Origin: Chromohalobacter israelensis
GTDB taxonomy: Bacteria > Pseudomonadota > Gammaproteobacteria > Pseudomonadales > Halomonadaceae
Assembly: GCA_000761475.1 (NCBI GenBank)
Contig: JQNW01000002.1
Location: forward strand, 124,001-188,000
Reading direction: 5' to 3'
Length of the DNA: 64,000 bases
Every line of letters begins with the position of its first letter. Within the stretch, counting starts at the first letter, position 1. The notes under the pieces are model-generated. The model saw nothing but the letters and a program-made list of their open reading frames with translations. It had not been told where the DNA came from and searched no databases. A program made the translations under genes and the position numbers. This document shows, piece after piece, positions 29,269-39,369 of this stretch.

Positions 29269-29724
29269 TCAGTAGCGAGGTGGTGCCGGTTCTTCGGTCT
29301 CGCGCCGCTTGTGTGACTCTAGCCCGTAGTTTTCGGCCAGGGTGCCTTGAGCGCCTTCCGCGTAGTCGCGTGGCACCTGGGGAGAGTCGGTGTCGTCGTC
29401 GGTGACGGCGTCATCCTGACCTTGGTGCAGGCGCCGCTTCAGCTGCAGATCGTCGACGAGGCGGTCGGCCCCTTGTGCCAGTTGCTGTTCGAGCTCATGG
29501 CTCTGACGCTGAATGCTGGTCACCAGGTCGGCGGCCTTGGTGAAGTGATCGTTCAGCGCATCCTTGACCTGGCTGAGCTCCAGTTCGGCTTCAGCCAGGC
29601 GTTGGCGGACTTTCTGATTGCGCGCCACGTTGGCGTTCAGCAAATGGTAGCCGAGGGCGCCGACGCCGATGCCCGCCAGAAAGCAAGCGATGGCCAGGAT
29701 CCAGTCGATGTTGCTCTCGTTCAC
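29269..29724 (-). CDS. zapG: Division-associated membrane protein ZapG (DUF1043, YhcB)
   Basis: A 151-residue protein with one N-terminal membrane helix (WILAIACFLAGIGVGALGYHLL), a coiled coil (RQRLAEAELELSQVKDALNDHFTKAADLVTSIQ) and a charged tail. ZapG/YhcB links envelope growth and division in E. coli. I start it at GTG 29722-29724, giving MNESNIDWILA, because an AAGGAG lies 6 nt upstream; the ATG further out has no such site. It is divergent from zapE, its usual neighbour. Confidence 0.9.
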   Translation of the reverse strand: MNESNIDWILAIACFLAGIGVGALGYHLLNANVARNQKVRQRLAEAELELSQVKDALNDHFTKAADLVTSIQRQSHELEQQLAQGADRLVDDLQLKRRLHQGQDDAVTDDDTDSPQVPRDYAEGAQGTLAENYGLESHKRRETEEPAPPRY

Positions 29725-29788
29725 AATGCTCTCCTTGAATGTCACGGGCATGCGGTGTGCAGTACGAGGGCATACCGAGCCTGGGGCC

Positions 29789-29819
29789 ATTATATCGGTG
29801 TCTTGGCGCGACGGGTCAA
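29789..29819 (-). promoter_or_regulatory. Candidate zapG promoter
   Basis: On the minus strand TTGACC and TATAAT are separated by 19 bp. Alternatively GATATA at 17 bp is the -10. It lies 65 bp upstream of the zapG GTG. Confidence 0.45.
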
Positions 29820-29874
29820 ACCCAAAAGCGCGACGAGGTGTCGCGCGACGTCATGCAAGAGTGCGCATGGCGCG

Positions 29875-29880
29875 TATAAT
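29875..29880 (+). promoter_or_regulatory. Candidate -10 box of zapE
   Basis: A perfect TATAAT lies 39 bp upstream of the zapE ATG. The -35 region (near TCATGC) is poor. Confidence 0.45.
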
Positions 29881-29919
29881 GGTGGCTTTCATTATTCAGT
29901 CGAGGTGTTTTTCGACCCC

Positions 29920-31095
29920 ATGAGTGCCACCATGCCACCGTCCCGGGGCGCGTCGACGCCCCTGGAGAAATACCGTCAGGATCTGCAGCGCGACGACTTT
30001 CAATACGACCCCGGTCAGGAAGAAGCGGTCAAGCACCTGCAGCGGCTCTACGATGAGTTGATGCAGGCGCCACGTCAGTCTCCGAGTGCGCCCGCGTCAT
30101 CGAGCGGCGGTCTCAAGTCCAAGGTCGCCAAGCTGTTCGGCAAGCCGTCGGCGCCTTCCCCGTTCGAAGAGCCGCCGGCAGTGCTGGGGTTGTACTTCTG
30201 GGGCGGCGTGGGACGCGGCAAGACGTATCTGGTCGACACCTTCTACGAAACGCTGCCGTTCGCCGACAAGATGCGCACGCACTTCCATCGCTTCATGCAG
30301 CGCGTGCACAACGAGCTGACGCACTACAAGGGCGAGAAGAACCCGCTGACGTTGATCGCGGCCAAATTCGCCTCGGAGGCACGCGTCATCTGTCTCGACG
30401 AGTTCTTCGTCAAGGACATCACCGATGCGATGATCCTGGCCAACCTGCTGGAGGCCCTGTTCGCGCAGGGGGTCGTGCTGGTCACCACATCGAACATCGT
30501 GCCCGACGATCTCTACAAGGACGGCCTTCAGCGGGCACGGTTCATCCCGGCTATCGACCTGCTCAAGCGACATTGCGAGGTCGTCAACGTCGATTCGGGA
30601 GTCGATTACCGCCTGCGTGCCCTGGAGCAGGTCAAGATCTTCTATCATCCGCTGGGCGACGAAGCCGAGCACGCGCTGGAGAAAAGCTTTCGCGCCATCG
30701 CCGGTGCCGGGGGGGAGCCCGATGCCGACATCCACGTCAACCATCGCGTCCTGCCCGCGCGCCGCCTGCATGAGGATGTGGTCTGGTTCGAGTTCCGTAC
30801 CCTGTGCGACGGGCCGCGAAGCCAGAACGACTACATCGAGCTGTCGCGCGAGTTCCATACCGTCTTGCTCTCCAACGTGCCGCAGATGAGCGCTCACTCG
30901 GAAGACCAGGCGCGTCGCTTCATCAATCTGGTCGATGAGTTCTACGACCGCGGGGTCAAGCTGTTGCTTTCTGCTGCGGTGGCCATCGAGTCGCTGTATA
31001 CGCACGGCCAGCTGGAGTTCGAGTTCGAGCGCACGCTGTCGCGTCTCCAGGAGATGCAGTCCAAGGAGTATCTGGCGTTGCCGCACAAGCCGTGA
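29920..31095 (+). CDS. zapE: Cell division ATPase ZapE (AFG1 family)
   Basis: A 391-residue AFG1-like ATPase that destabilises Z-rings during constriction and under stress. Walker A is GGVGRGKT (residues ~95-102) and Walker B is ICLDEFFVKDITDAM. The sensor region is VLVTTSNIVPDDLYKDGLQRARFIPAI. A short Lys/Pro-rich insertion (~55-85) precedes the P-loop. The ATG at 29920 follows GAGG at a slightly long distance; ATG 29932 is the alternative. Genes upstream and downstream match the Pseudomonas order (zapE-rplM). Confidence 0.95.
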   Translation: MSATMPPSRGASTPLEKYRQDLQRDDFQYDPGQEEAVKHLQRLYDELMQAPRQSPSAPASSSGGLKSKVAKLFGKPSAPSPFEEPPAVLGLYFWGGVGRGKTYLVDTFYETLPFADKMRTHFHRFMQRVHNELTHYKGEKNPLTLIAAKFASEARVICLDEFFVKDITDAMILANLLEALFAQGVVLVTTSNIVPDDLYKDGLQRARFIPAIDLLKRHCEVVNVDSGVDYRLRALEQVKIFYHPLGDEAEHALEKSFRAIAGAGGEPDADIHVNHRVLPARRLHEDVVWFEFRTLCDGPRSQNDYIELSREFHTVLLSNVPQMSAHSEDQARRFINLVDEFYDRGVKLLLSAAVAIESLYTHGQLEFEFERTLSRLQEMQSKEYLALPHKP

Positions 31096-31119
31096 TGTCC
31101 GAGAAACGCGAAATCAGGC

Positions 31120-31148
31120 TTAACGGGCGGGCGAACAGCATGTATAAT
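31120..31148 (+). promoter_or_regulatory. rplM-rpsI promoter
   Basis: TTAACG (31120-31125) and a perfect TATAAT (31143-31148) are separated by 17 bp. The start point would fall near 31155, leaving an RNA leader of about 105 nt before rplM. Confidence 0.65.
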
Positions 31149-31154
31149 GCGCGC

Positions 31155-31260
31155 TCGCTCTAACGTTGTGCCGTCTCGCGAGATGGTACAACCAAGAAAA
31201 ATAGGGATTGGCCGATCGCCATTCGGCGTGACGCCCACACAAGCAATTGGTGATTCACCC
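31155..31260 (+). promoter_or_regulatory. 5' leader of rplM, possible L13 autoregulatory site
   Basis: About 105 nt of untranslated leader separate the promoter from the rplM ATG. E. coli rplM is repressed by L13 through its leader. A comparable role here is an inference from length and position; I did not match a defined structure. Confidence 0.3.
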
Positions 31261-31689
31261 ATGAAGACGTTCAGTGCTAAGCCGCAGTCCGTCACACGCG
31301 ACTGGTATGTCGTCGATGCGACTGACAAGACGCTCGGCCGCCTGGCCACCGAAATCGCTCGCCGCTTGCGCGGCAAGCACAAGCCGGAATACACGCCTCA
31401 CGTCGACACCGGCGACTACATCGTCGTCGTCAACGCCGAGAAGGTTCGTGTCACCGGCAACAAGGCGCAAGCCAAGAATTACTACCGTCATACCGGCTAT
31501 CCGGGCGGTCTGCGCTCCATGTCCTTCGAGAAGTTGATCGATCACGCGCCCGAGCGCGTCATCGAAAGCGCGGTCAAGGGTATGCTGCCGAAAGGTCCGC
31601 TGGGCCGCGCCATGTATTCCAAGCTCAAGGTGTATGCCGGTGCAGAGCACCCGCACGCCGCGCAGCAGCCGCTTGAACTGAACCTCTAA
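31261..31689 (+). CDS. rplM: 50S ribosomal protein L13
   Basis: Large-subunit protein L13, 142 aa, complete. The strings [47 protein letters not shown] and [31 protein letters not shown]-like end are standard. I start it at ATG 31261; the frame is open further upstream but the known L13 N-terminus begins here ([11 protein letters not shown]). It is followed 13 bp later by rpsI. Confidence 0.98.
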   Translation: MKTFSAKPQSVTRDWYVVDATDKTLGRLATEIARRLRGKHKPEYTPHVDTGDYIVVVNAEKVRVTGNKAQAKNYYRHTGYPGGLRSMSFEKLIDHAPERVIESAVKGMLPKGPLGRAMYSKLKVYAGAEHPHAAQQPLELNL

Positions 31690-31702
31690 GGGATTCTTCG
31701 CC

Positions 31703-32092
31703 ATGACACAGCAGTATTACGGTACCGGGCGCCGCAAGACTTCCACAGCTCGGGTGTTCCTGAAGCCGGGCACTGGCAAAATCTCCGTCAACAGCCGCGA
31801 GCTGAACGACTATTTCGGTCGTGTCACCGGCGAGATGGTCGTGCGCCAGCCGCTCGAGCTGACTGAGACCACTGGCCAGTTCGACGTGTACGTCACCGTG
31901 ACCGGTGGTGGCGGCTCCGCGCAGGCGGGTGCGATTCGTCACGGCATCACGCGTGCTTTGATCGACTACAACGAAGACTTCCGTCGTCCGCTGCGTGACG
32001 CGGGCTACGTGACGCGTGACGCGCGTCAGGTCGAGCGCAAGAAGGTCGGTCTGCGCAAGGCGCGTCGTCGTCCGCAGTTCTCCAAGCGTTAA
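31703..32092 (+). CDS. rpsI: 30S ribosomal protein S9
   Basis: Small-subunit protein S9, 129 aa. It starts with [19 protein letters not shown] and ends with the invariant basic tail RRPQFSKR, which reaches the P-site tRNA. It is co-transcribed with rplM and followed by a strong terminator. Confidence 0.98.
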   Translation: MTQQYYGTGRRKTSTARVFLKPGTGKISVNSRELNDYFGRVTGEMVVRQPLELTETTGQFDVYVTVTGGGGSAQAGAIRHGITRALIDYNEDFRRPLRDAGYVTRDARQVERKKVGLRKARRRPQFSKR

Positions 32093-32130
32093 GACGCGAC
32101 GCTTCGCACCCGCGGGTGCGTGGTACGCAA

Positions 32131-32159
32131 AGGCCCGGGCCGCTCGCCCGGGCCTTTTT
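32131..32159 (+). terminator. Rho-independent terminator after rpsI
   Basis: AGGCCCGGGC (32131-32140) and GCCCGGGCCT (32146-32155) form a perfect 10-bp stem with a 5-nt loop, followed by TTTT. Confidence 0.9.
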
Positions 32160-32266
32160 GCGTCGCGTTCCCGATGGGGGCGCTTGTCCGGGAATGCCGC
32201 CTTATCTACCATCGCGGCACGCTCGACGAGCAAGAGGGGTGGCATTCGTGTGCCCTATTATCGTGT

Positions 32267-32272
32267 TATCAT
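32267..32272 (+). promoter_or_regulatory. Possible -10 box of sspA
   Basis: TATCAT lies 30 bp upstream of the sspA ATG. No good -35 is seen, which may fit a stationary-phase promoter, but support is weak. Confidence 0.3.
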
Positions 32273-32302
32273 TTGGGTTCGAACTGAAGCGAGGAATGTT
32301 TC

Positions 32303-32929
32303 ATGGGTGTAGTGGCCAAGCGGTCGTCGATGACCTTCTATTCTGGCAGCGATGATCATTACAGCCATCGCGTGCGTATCGTGCTGGCGGAAAAAGGAGT
32401 GGCCGTCGATGTCATCGAAATCAACGATGACAACCATCCCGACGAGCTTGCCGACCTCAACCCCTACAACAGCACGCCGACCCTGCTGGATCGCGACCTG
32501 GTGCTCTATGAATCCAAGGTGATGATGGAGTACCTCGACGAGCGCTTCCCGCATCCGCCGCTGTTGCCGGTGTATCCTGTGGCGCGTGCGCAAAGCCGCC
32601 TGTGGATGCATCGTATCGAACGCGAGTGGTGTCCGCTGGTCGAAACCATTCAGCAGGGCAGCAAGAAGGATGCCGAGAAGGCGCGCAAGGAGCTGCGCGA
32701 GAGCATCGCCGGCATCTCGCCGATCTTCGAAGACATGCCCTTTTTCATGAGTGAAGAGTTTTCGTTGGTCGATTGCTGCATCGCGCCGATTCTCTGGCGC
32801 CTGCCGGCGTTGGGCGTGGAGCTGCCGGAAAAGCAGGTCAAGCCGCTGATGAATTACATGGAACGCCTCTTCAGTCGTGATGCCTTCAAGGCTTCTCTGC
32901 TGGAGGCGGAGAAGGAAATGCGCACCTGA
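32303..32929 (+). CDS. sspA: Stringent starvation protein A
   Basis: A 208-residue glutathione-S-transferase fold protein that binds RNA polymerase and modulates stationary-phase and acid-stress transcription. Recognisable strings are [61 protein letters not shown] and [31 protein letters not shown] ribosome site precedes the ATG. In Pseudomonas petABC sits between rpsI and sspA; here it is absent. Confidence 0.97.
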   Translation: MGVVAKRSSMTFYSGSDDHYSHRVRIVLAEKGVAVDVIEINDDNHPDELADLNPYNSTPTLLDRDLVLYESKVMMEYLDERFPHPPLLPVYPVARAQSRLWMHRIEREWCPLVETIQQGSKKDAEKARKELRESIAGISPIFEDMPFFMSEEFSLVDCCIAPILWRLPALGVELPEKQVKPLMNYMERLFSRDAFKASLLEAEKEMRT

Positions 32930-32999
32930 TGTTGCGTCGCGGCGCTGACTGGCGTCGTGGATGCCGCTGCAAGCGCGAACCGAAAGAGGAAGTCGCCTT

Positions 33000-33482
33000 A
33001 TGCTTTCCAGTCGTCCTTACTTGGCACGCGCTCTCTACGAGTGGTTGCTGGACAACGAGCAGACGCCGTACATCGTCGTCGATGCCGAGCAAGACGGTGT
33101 GAGCGTGCCCCGTCAATATGTGCAGAACGGTCAGATCGTGCTCAACATCGCGCCTTCGGCGGTTCGCGATCTGTATATCGAAAACGCGGCAGTCACGTTC
33201 GGAGCGCGTTTTTCCGGCCAGCCGATGCAGGTCATCGTGCCGATGGAAGCCTTGATCGCGCTTTACGCGCGTGAAAACGGCGTGGGCATGGTCTTTGGCC
33301 ACGAGCCGGTCATGCCGGAAGCGGAAAACGAGTCGACCGGGGAAGAGGCGCAAGAGCAGGAGGGCTCGCGCCCCACGCTGGAAAGCGTGGAAGCACCGTC
33401 GGAAGAAGACGCCGATAGCGGTGATCAGGATGACGAGGCCCCGCGTACCAAGGGGCGCCCGTCATTGCGTGTGGTGAAGTAA
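33000..33482 (+). CDS. sspB: ClpXP adaptor SspB
   Basis: A 160-residue adaptor that delivers ssrA-tagged proteins to ClpXP. The N-terminal substrate-binding domain reads RPYLARALYEWLLDNEQTPYIVVDA. A long acidic linker (residues ~110-150) leads to the ClpX-binding tail (GRPSLRVVK), which matches the conserved LRVVK end. I start it at ATG 33000, after AGAGGAAG; a further upstream ATG adds 13 unconserved residues. Confidence 0.96.
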   Translation: MLSSRPYLARALYEWLLDNEQTPYIVVDAEQDGVSVPRQYVQNGQIVLNIAPSAVRDLYIENAAVTFGARFSGQPMQVIVPMEALIALYARENGVGMVFGHEPVMPEAENESTGEEAQEQEGSRPTLESVEAPSEEDADSGDQDDEAPRTKGRPSLRVVK

Positions 33483-33512
33483 CTCCCCCTGGTACGCGAT
33501 CGGAGGGGGCGA

Positions 33513-34079
33513 TCAGTCGAGGTATTCGAACACCTTGACGATGCGCTGAACCCCTCCAATCTGGGAGGCGATATCGACCACGATATCCGCCTCCCGGTGA
33601 TTGACCATCCCCATCAGGTAGACCGTGCTGTTCTCGGTAATCACCCGGATCCGGCTGCCGTCGATGCGTTCGTCGGTGGCCAGGTTCGCCTTGATGCGTC
33701 CGGTGAGCCAGGTGTCCGTCATGCGCTGACCGATCGGCGTATTGGCGGCGACCTCCAGTTCATTGTGCACGCGACGAACCTGCCTGACCTGTTCCGCGAC
33801 ATTGCCTGCCTTTTGCTTGAGTTCGTCGCTGGCGACCTGACCGGTCAAGAGCACCATGCCGTTGTAACTGTCGATGTTGAGATGCGCATCGCGGAAGCGC
33901 GCGTCGGTACGCACGAGGTTGTCGGAGATCTTGCTCTGGATGTTCTCGTCTTCGACCTGCATGCCGGCGGTGCGCTTGCCGTAATTCTCGCCGCCTTGTC
34001 CGTCGGAGGCGGGCGAGGCGCAGCCGGCCAGGGCGAGTGCGAGGCTGACGAAAAGGGTCAGAATGAGCGGTCGTATCAT
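33513..34079 (-). CDS. dolP: Outer-membrane lipoprotein DolP (dual BON domain, YraP)
   Basis: A 188-residue lipoprotein with a lipobox at the end of the signal peptide (LALALAGCAS) and two BON domains (about residues 45-110 and 120-185). The second contains WLTGRIKANLATDERIDGSRIRVITENSTVYLMG. DolP binds anionic phospholipid at the septum and supports outer-membrane integrity and amidase activation. It is last in lpoA-yraN-diaA-dolP, as in E. coli. It is convergent with sspB. Confidence 0.95.
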   Translation of the reverse strand: MIRPLILTLFVSLALALAGCASPASDGQGGENYGKRTAGMQVEDENIQSKISDNLVRTDARFRDAHLNIDSYNGMVLLTGQVASDELKQKAGNVAEQVRQVRRVHNELEVAANTPIGQRMTDTWLTGRIKANLATDERIDGSRIRVITENSTVYLMGMVNHREADIVVDIASQIGGVQRIVKVFEYLD

Positions 34080-34089
34080 GACGGTATCC

Positions 34090-34701
<612 letters not shown>

Positions 34702-35073
34702 TCAAAAGGCGTCGAATGCCGAACGAATCCACTCGAACGACAGATGGGGTGGCGTGCCGGTGACGCCGACGACGTCGAAACGACACGCACATGATAGCCC
34801 GTTGCGATGGAGATAAAAACGTGCCGCGCCGATCAGGCGGCGCTGCTTGGCGGCGGTGACCGTCTCGAAGGGGTGTCCATGTCGAGCATCGCGACGATGC
34901 CGGACCTCGATGAAGACGAGGGTGTCCCCGTCACGCATGATCAGGTCGATTTCGCCGCGACGTGCATGCTGGTTGGCGTCCACCAGGCGCAGCCCGTGTG
35001 ACGCCAGCCAGTCCGCGGCACGGCGCTCCATTTCGAGGCCGCGCCGGCGTGAGTCATTGTTCGAGTTGGACAT
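34702..35073 (-). CDS. yraN: YraN-family putative endonuclease (UPF0102)
   Basis: A 123-residue protein of the UPF0102 family with a restriction-endonuclease-like core: RRRGLEMERRAADWLASHGL, then RRGEIDLIMRDGDTLVFIEVRHRR, which carries the E...D...ExK-like metal site. No cellular role is firmly known. It overlaps the lpoA end by 20 bp, so it is probably translated by coupling. Confidence 0.93.
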   Translation of the reverse strand: MSNSNNDSRRRGLEMERRAADWLASHGLRLVDANQHARRGEIDLIMRDGDTLVFIEVRHRRDARHGHPFETVTAAKQRRLIGAARFYLHRNGLSCACRFDVVGVTGTPPHLSFEWIRSAFDAF

Positions 35074-36844
35074 TGCCGATCTCGAGACCGGAGCCGGTGT
35101 TCAGCAGGGGGGCCGGTATGCCCGACTGGAACTGCGCCCACGGCAGGGTGCGCTGGATGCGACCGTCGTCTCGGGCCTGCAGGGTCCCCGTGGCGCCGAA
35201 CACTTCCAGCGAATGCAATGCCTGCATCAGCGGCAGTCGACGTGCCAGTTCATAGGCATCGACACCCATGGCGTTGAGTTTCAACAGGCTGGGATCGTCC
35301 CGGGCGTCGAGTTCGCGATAGGCGGCATAGAAGGGCAAGGCTTCCTCGCCGCCCACGGAGGCATCCGGAATCAGCCAGGGAATGTCCACGAACATGACGC
35401 CGTTGAGGTCATGGTCGGCACGAGGTTGCGGGCGGCCGCCGTAGACCTGGGACGTGGCATAGACGGGGAGATCGCCTGCATAGTAGTACTTCAGCATGGG
35501 GGGCACCTGACGTGCATAGCTGGGGAGTGCCAGCAGGAACAGCATGTCGATGTCGTCGCCCCCGGAGTCGAGCAAGCGCTTGGTGGCGTCGCTGACGGAG
35601 CCCTTGGGTGCGTAGTGCACGACGGCGTCGAGCTCGCCTTGCTGCGCTTCCCAGTCCTCACGGAACGCTCTGAGGACACGGGCGCCCCATTCGTTGTCGG
35701 GCACCAGCGCGGCGGCATCGCGATGTCCGTCCATGTAGGCGCGCTCGGCGATCTGACGGGCTTCATCCTCGGCGGAGAGCCCGTACTGGAACAGCTTGTC
35801 GGCACGGTTGCGCGGGTGCTCCCCGTAGTTGAGCGCCAGCGTCGGCAGGGCGACCTCGTCGCGCTGCTCGAGCTGCGAGACCAGGTCCTTGTCGAGTGGT
35901 CCGAGCACGACCTGTGCGCCGTCCATGGTCGCCTGGGCATAGAGTGACTCCAGGTCGTTCTCGCTGCTGTCGTAATAGGTCAGCTGTGGCGTCTGTTCGC
36001 CCTGGTTCAGGGCCGCCATGTGGCGTGCTTGAATGCCGGTCTTGAGCGCCTTGGCGACATTGGCCAATGGGCCTGACTGGGGCAGGAATATCGCGATGCG
36101 CTTGACTTCGCGGCCGCGCAGTTCACGCAGTGCCGACAAGTTGCTGGGCAGACGGCGCGCGGCGGGATGGTCGGCGTAACGGGCACGCCAGTCCTGCAGC
36201 GACTCGCTCAGTCTGGACACGTTGCCGCCGCTTTGACGGTAGAGTCGCGCGAGGGCGACCCAGCCTTCGGTGAGCGGATCGGCAGACGTGTCCATGTCAT
36301 CCAGCACGCGCTCGCTGAGGCGCGACAGCGGCTTCCAGATGTCGTCGTTGAGATCGAAGGGAGCGTCATCGCGCTGGAGAGCGATCAGTGTTTCCGCGGC
36401 GGCGCGCGAATCGCCCACGAGTGTCAGGGCCAGCCCCTTGCGGTGGCGCAGGGTCTGCTGCGCGTCGCGGGGAATATCGTCGACGTCGTCGAGAATGCGC
36501 GTGGCGGCCAGCGCGCCGCGACCGTCTTCCTTGCGCAGAGCGAGCTCCGAGACCAGCAGTGCCCAGTCGATGAGGGCGCCACGGTTCAGCTGAGAGGTGT
36601 CGATGTCGCGTGCCACATCGAGCGCCTGCTCGTCGTTGCCCTGGCGTGATAGGATGGCGGCCGCTTGCAGCCGGCTCTGGGCCGCCTGCGTGCCGGACTG
36701 TTGCTGCGCCTGGCGAAGCAGCTCACTGGCACCGGGCCCTTGCGAGGGGCGTTGCGTCTCGCTGGTGCCCGGTCCTCCGGCGCAGCCGGCAAGGACTGAG
36801 GCGATCAGGGCGAGCCCCAACAGGCTGCGCAATGATATGAGCAT
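35054..36844 (-). CDS. lpoA: Penicillin-binding protein activator LpoA
   Basis: A 596-residue outer-membrane lipoprotein that activates PBP1A. The signal peptide and lipobox are clear (LLGLALIASVLAGCAGG). The N-terminal half is TPR-like helical (residues ~40-240). The C-terminal half is a periplasmic-binding-protein-like domain (IAIFLPQSGPLANVAKALKTGIQARHMA onward, ~245-590). AAAGGA precedes the ATG. It is divergent from rsmI, as in E. coli. Confidence 0.95.
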   Translation of the reverse strand: MLISLRSLLGLALIASVLAGCAGGPGTSETQRPSQGPGASELLRQAQQQSGTQAAQSRLQAAAILSRQGNDEQALDVARDIDTSQLNRGALIDWALLVSELALRKEDGRGALAATRILDDVDDIPRDAQQTLRHRKGLALTLVGDSRAAAETLIALQRDDAPFDLNDDIWKPLSRLSERVLDDMDTSADPLTEGWVALARLYRQSGGNVSRLSESLQDWRARYADHPAARRLPSNLSALRELRGREVKRIAIFLPQSGPLANVAKALKTGIQARHMAALNQGEQTPQLTYYDSSENDLESLYAQATMDGAQVVLGPLDKDLVSQLEQRDEVALPTLALNYGEHPRNRADKLFQYGLSAEDEARQIAERAYMDGHRDAAALVPDNEWGARVLRAFREDWEAQQGELDAVVHYAPKGSVSDATKRLLDSGGDDIDMLFLLALPSYARQVPPMLKYYYAGDLPVYATSQVYGGRPQPRADHDLNGVMFVDIPWLIPDASVGGEEALPFYAAYRELDARDDPSLLKLNAMGVDAYELARRLPLMQALHSLEVFGATGTLQARDDGRIQRTLPWAQFQSGIPAPLLNTGSGLEIGNVQLEQ

Positions 36845-36985
36845 GGTGTCATTCCTTTATTGGCGGTACAGCTCGGACGGTTCCCTTTTCCGGACGTTGT
36901 CTGACGCAGGCGGCGTCTGGCGGGCGCTCGCGACATGACACGACGCATGCTTTCCAATGAGGCGTCGCAACCGGGATATTAACGA

Positions 36986-37846
36986 ATGAGCGAAGGATGT
37001 GAAGGGGCATTGTACGTGGTCGCCACGCCGATTGGGAATCTCGAGGACCTGAGTCCCCGGGCGGCCCGCGTGCTGGGGGAGGTGGACTGGATCGCCGCGG
37101 AGGATACCCGGCATAGTGCGCGTCTGCTGCGCCCGTTGGGGATCGACAAGCCGCTGGTCTCGCTGCACGAGCATAACGAGCAGGCGCGCGTGGAAACGCT
37201 GCGTCAAGCGCTGGATGCGGGGCAGCGCGTGGCCTTGATCAGCGATGCCGGGACCCCGCTGATCTCCGATCCGGGGTTCGTGGTCGTGCGCGAGCTGCGG
37301 GCCAGCGGCCATCGGGTGATTCCGGTGCCCGGGCCCTGCGCCTTGGTCGCGGCGCTGTCGGCGGCGGGGTTGCCCACGGATCGCTTTCTCTTCGAGGGAT
37401 TCTTGCCGGCGAAGGGCGGGCCTCGTCGCCAGCGCCTGACGGCCAACCTCGAGCGCCAGGAAACCGTGGTCTACTATGAGTCGCCTCATCGCATCCAGGC
37501 GACCCTGCATGACCTCGCCGCGCTGTTCGGCATGCGTCGTATCGTCCTGGCGCGTGAGCTGACCAAGACGTTCGAAACGTTTCTGGATGCGGATGCCGCC
37601 ACGCTGCTGGCCCGCATGGAGGCGGATCCGGACCAGGCGCGTGGCGAATTCGTGATCATGGTGGCGGGGGCCGAGGCGCGGGGCGACGAGGCCGGGCTCC
37701 TGGCCGAAGGCGAGGCATGGCTCGCGGCGATGCTGGCCGAGGGGATGGGCGTCAAGTCGGCGGCGGCGGTCGTCACTGCCCGCCTGGGAGGCCGCAAGAA
37801 GCAGTGGTACCAATGCGCGCAAGCCCTCAAGGACCGTGACGCTTGA
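36986..37846 (+). CDS. rsmI: 16S rRNA (cytidine-1402-2'-O)-methyltransferase RsmI
   Basis: A 286-residue tetrapyrrole-methylase fold enzyme that methylates the 2'-O of C1402; RsmH in this window methylates N4 of the same base. Motifs are LYVVATPIGNLEDLSPRAARVL, AEDTRHS, LISDAGTPLISDPGFVVVREL and VPGPCALVAALSAAGLP. No Shine-Dalgarno precedes the ATG. A weak -10-like GATATT ends 5 nt before it, so a very short leader is possible. Confidence 0.96.
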   Translation: MSEGCEGALYVVATPIGNLEDLSPRAARVLGEVDWIAAEDTRHSARLLRPLGIDKPLVSLHEHNEQARVETLRQALDAGQRVALISDAGTPLISDPGFVVVRELRASGHRVIPVPGPCALVAALSAAGLPTDRFLFEGFLPAKGGPRRQRLTANLERQETVVYYESPHRIQATLHDLAALFGMRRIVLARELTKTFETFLDADAATLLARMEADPDQARGEFVIMVAGAEARGDEAGLLAEGEAWLAAMLAEGMGVKSAAAVVTARLGGRKKQWYQCAQALKDRDA

Positions 37847-37875
37847 ATGCCGTCACGCTCGGCGTGCATGGGCGC

Positions 37876-37904
37876 TTGAGGCCCTCTCGAGGGGCTGTTA
37901 TTCT
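37876..37904 (+). promoter_or_regulatory. rnpB promoter
   Basis: TTGAGG (37876-37881) and TATTCT (37899-37904) are spaced by 17 bp, placing the start point near 37912, just where the RNase P RNA begins. Confidence 0.7.
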
Positions 37905-37912
37905 TGCGCGCT

Positions 37913-38270
<358 letters not shown>

Positions 38271-38365
38271 ATTTTCAGATCTCCGGGTCTGTGCGCGTCA
38301 TGCCGCGACGACTGCCTTCGGGCGGCCCGATACAGCGGCGGCAGGCCCCAACGCCCGAGTGATTC

Positions 38366-39361
38366 ATGCAGCACCGTGACAATCCCGAGAAGGCCCCGCT
38401 TTCCGATGCGCCGACCGTGGTCGAGGATCGGGCCGCCGACTACCGACATGCGAGCGTTCTGCTCGATGGTGCGGTGGAGGCGCTGATGACCGACCCCGAT
38501 GGCTGCTATCTGGATGGCACCTTCGGTCGCGGTGGGCATTCCCGCGCCATTCTGCAACGCCTTTCTCCTCAGGGGCGGTTGCTGGCCATCGACCGCGACC
38601 CCGCCGCCCTGGCCGAGGGCGCCACCTGGGACGATTCCCGCTTTACGCTTCGACACGGCCGGTTCGCCGAGCTGGACGACATTGCCCGCGACGCTGCGTT
38701 GCACGGGCGGTTGAGCGGCGTGCTGCTGGATGTCGGCGTGTCGTCGCCACAGCTTGACGATGCCTCGCGGGGGTTCAGTTTCCTGCGCGATGGCCCGCTC
38801 GACATGCGCATGGACCCGACTCAGGGGGAGAGTGCGGCCGACTGGCTGGCGCGCGTCTCCGAGCGTGACATGAGCGATGTCTTCAAGCGCTACGGAGAAG
38901 AGCGCTTCGCGCGGCGTATCGCCAAGGCGATCGTCGCACGGCGTGGCGAGCGGCCCATCACTCACACGGCGGACCTCGCCGAGCTCGTCAAGGCTGCGCA
39001 CCCGGCATGGGAAAAGGGCAAGCACCCCGCGACACGCGTCTTTCAGGCCATTCGAATCCATGTCAACGGCGAGCTCGATCAGCTCGAGGCGGCGCTCGCC
39101 GCCGCGCTGGAGTCCCTGGCGCCGGGCGGACGTCTCGTCGTGATCAGCTTCCATTCCCTGGAGGACCGTCTGGTCAAGCGTTTCATTCGCGACAAGGTGC
39201 GTGGCGACACGCATCTGCCACGTGACCTGCCGATCCGTGACACCCAGTTGAATCGGCGCCTGGCCATGGTAGGCAAGGCGCGTCGCCCGGATGAAGACGA
39301 GATAGCGCTCAATCCACGCGCACGCAGTGCCGTGATGCGCGTGGCACAGAAACTCGGCTGA
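38366..39361 (+). CDS. rsmH: 16S rRNA (cytosine-1402-N4)-methyltransferase RsmH
   Basis: A 331-residue methyltransferase, formerly MraW, and the first protein gene of this dcw cluster. SAM-binding motifs are [17 protein letters not shown] and [13 protein letters not shown]; the catalytic region is [22 protein letters not shown]. The string [20 protein letters not shown] and [17 protein letters not shown] are family typical. It starts about 95 bp after rnpB. No mraZ lies upstream. Confidence 0.97.
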   Translation: MQHRDNPEKAPLSDAPTVVEDRAADYRHASVLLDGAVEALMTDPDGCYLDGTFGRGGHSRAILQRLSPQGRLLAIDRDPAALAEGATWDDSRFTLRHGRFAELDDIARDAALHGRLSGVLLDVGVSSPQLDDASRGFSFLRDGPLDMRMDPTQGESAADWLARVSERDMSDVFKRYGEERFARRIAKAIVARRGERPITHTADLAELVKAAHPAWEKGKHPATRVFQAIRIHVNGELDQLEAALAAALESLAPGGRLVVISFHSLEDRLVKRFIRDKVRGDTHLPRDLPIRDTQLNRRLAMVGKARRPDEDEIALNPRARSAVMRVAQKLG

Positions 39362-39369
39362 GGCCCACT

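Noticed and set aside
33485-33509. CCCCCT/AGGGGG inverted repeat between convergent sspB and dolP
   Set aside because: Only 6 bp with a 13-nt loop and no T-run; too weak to call a terminator.
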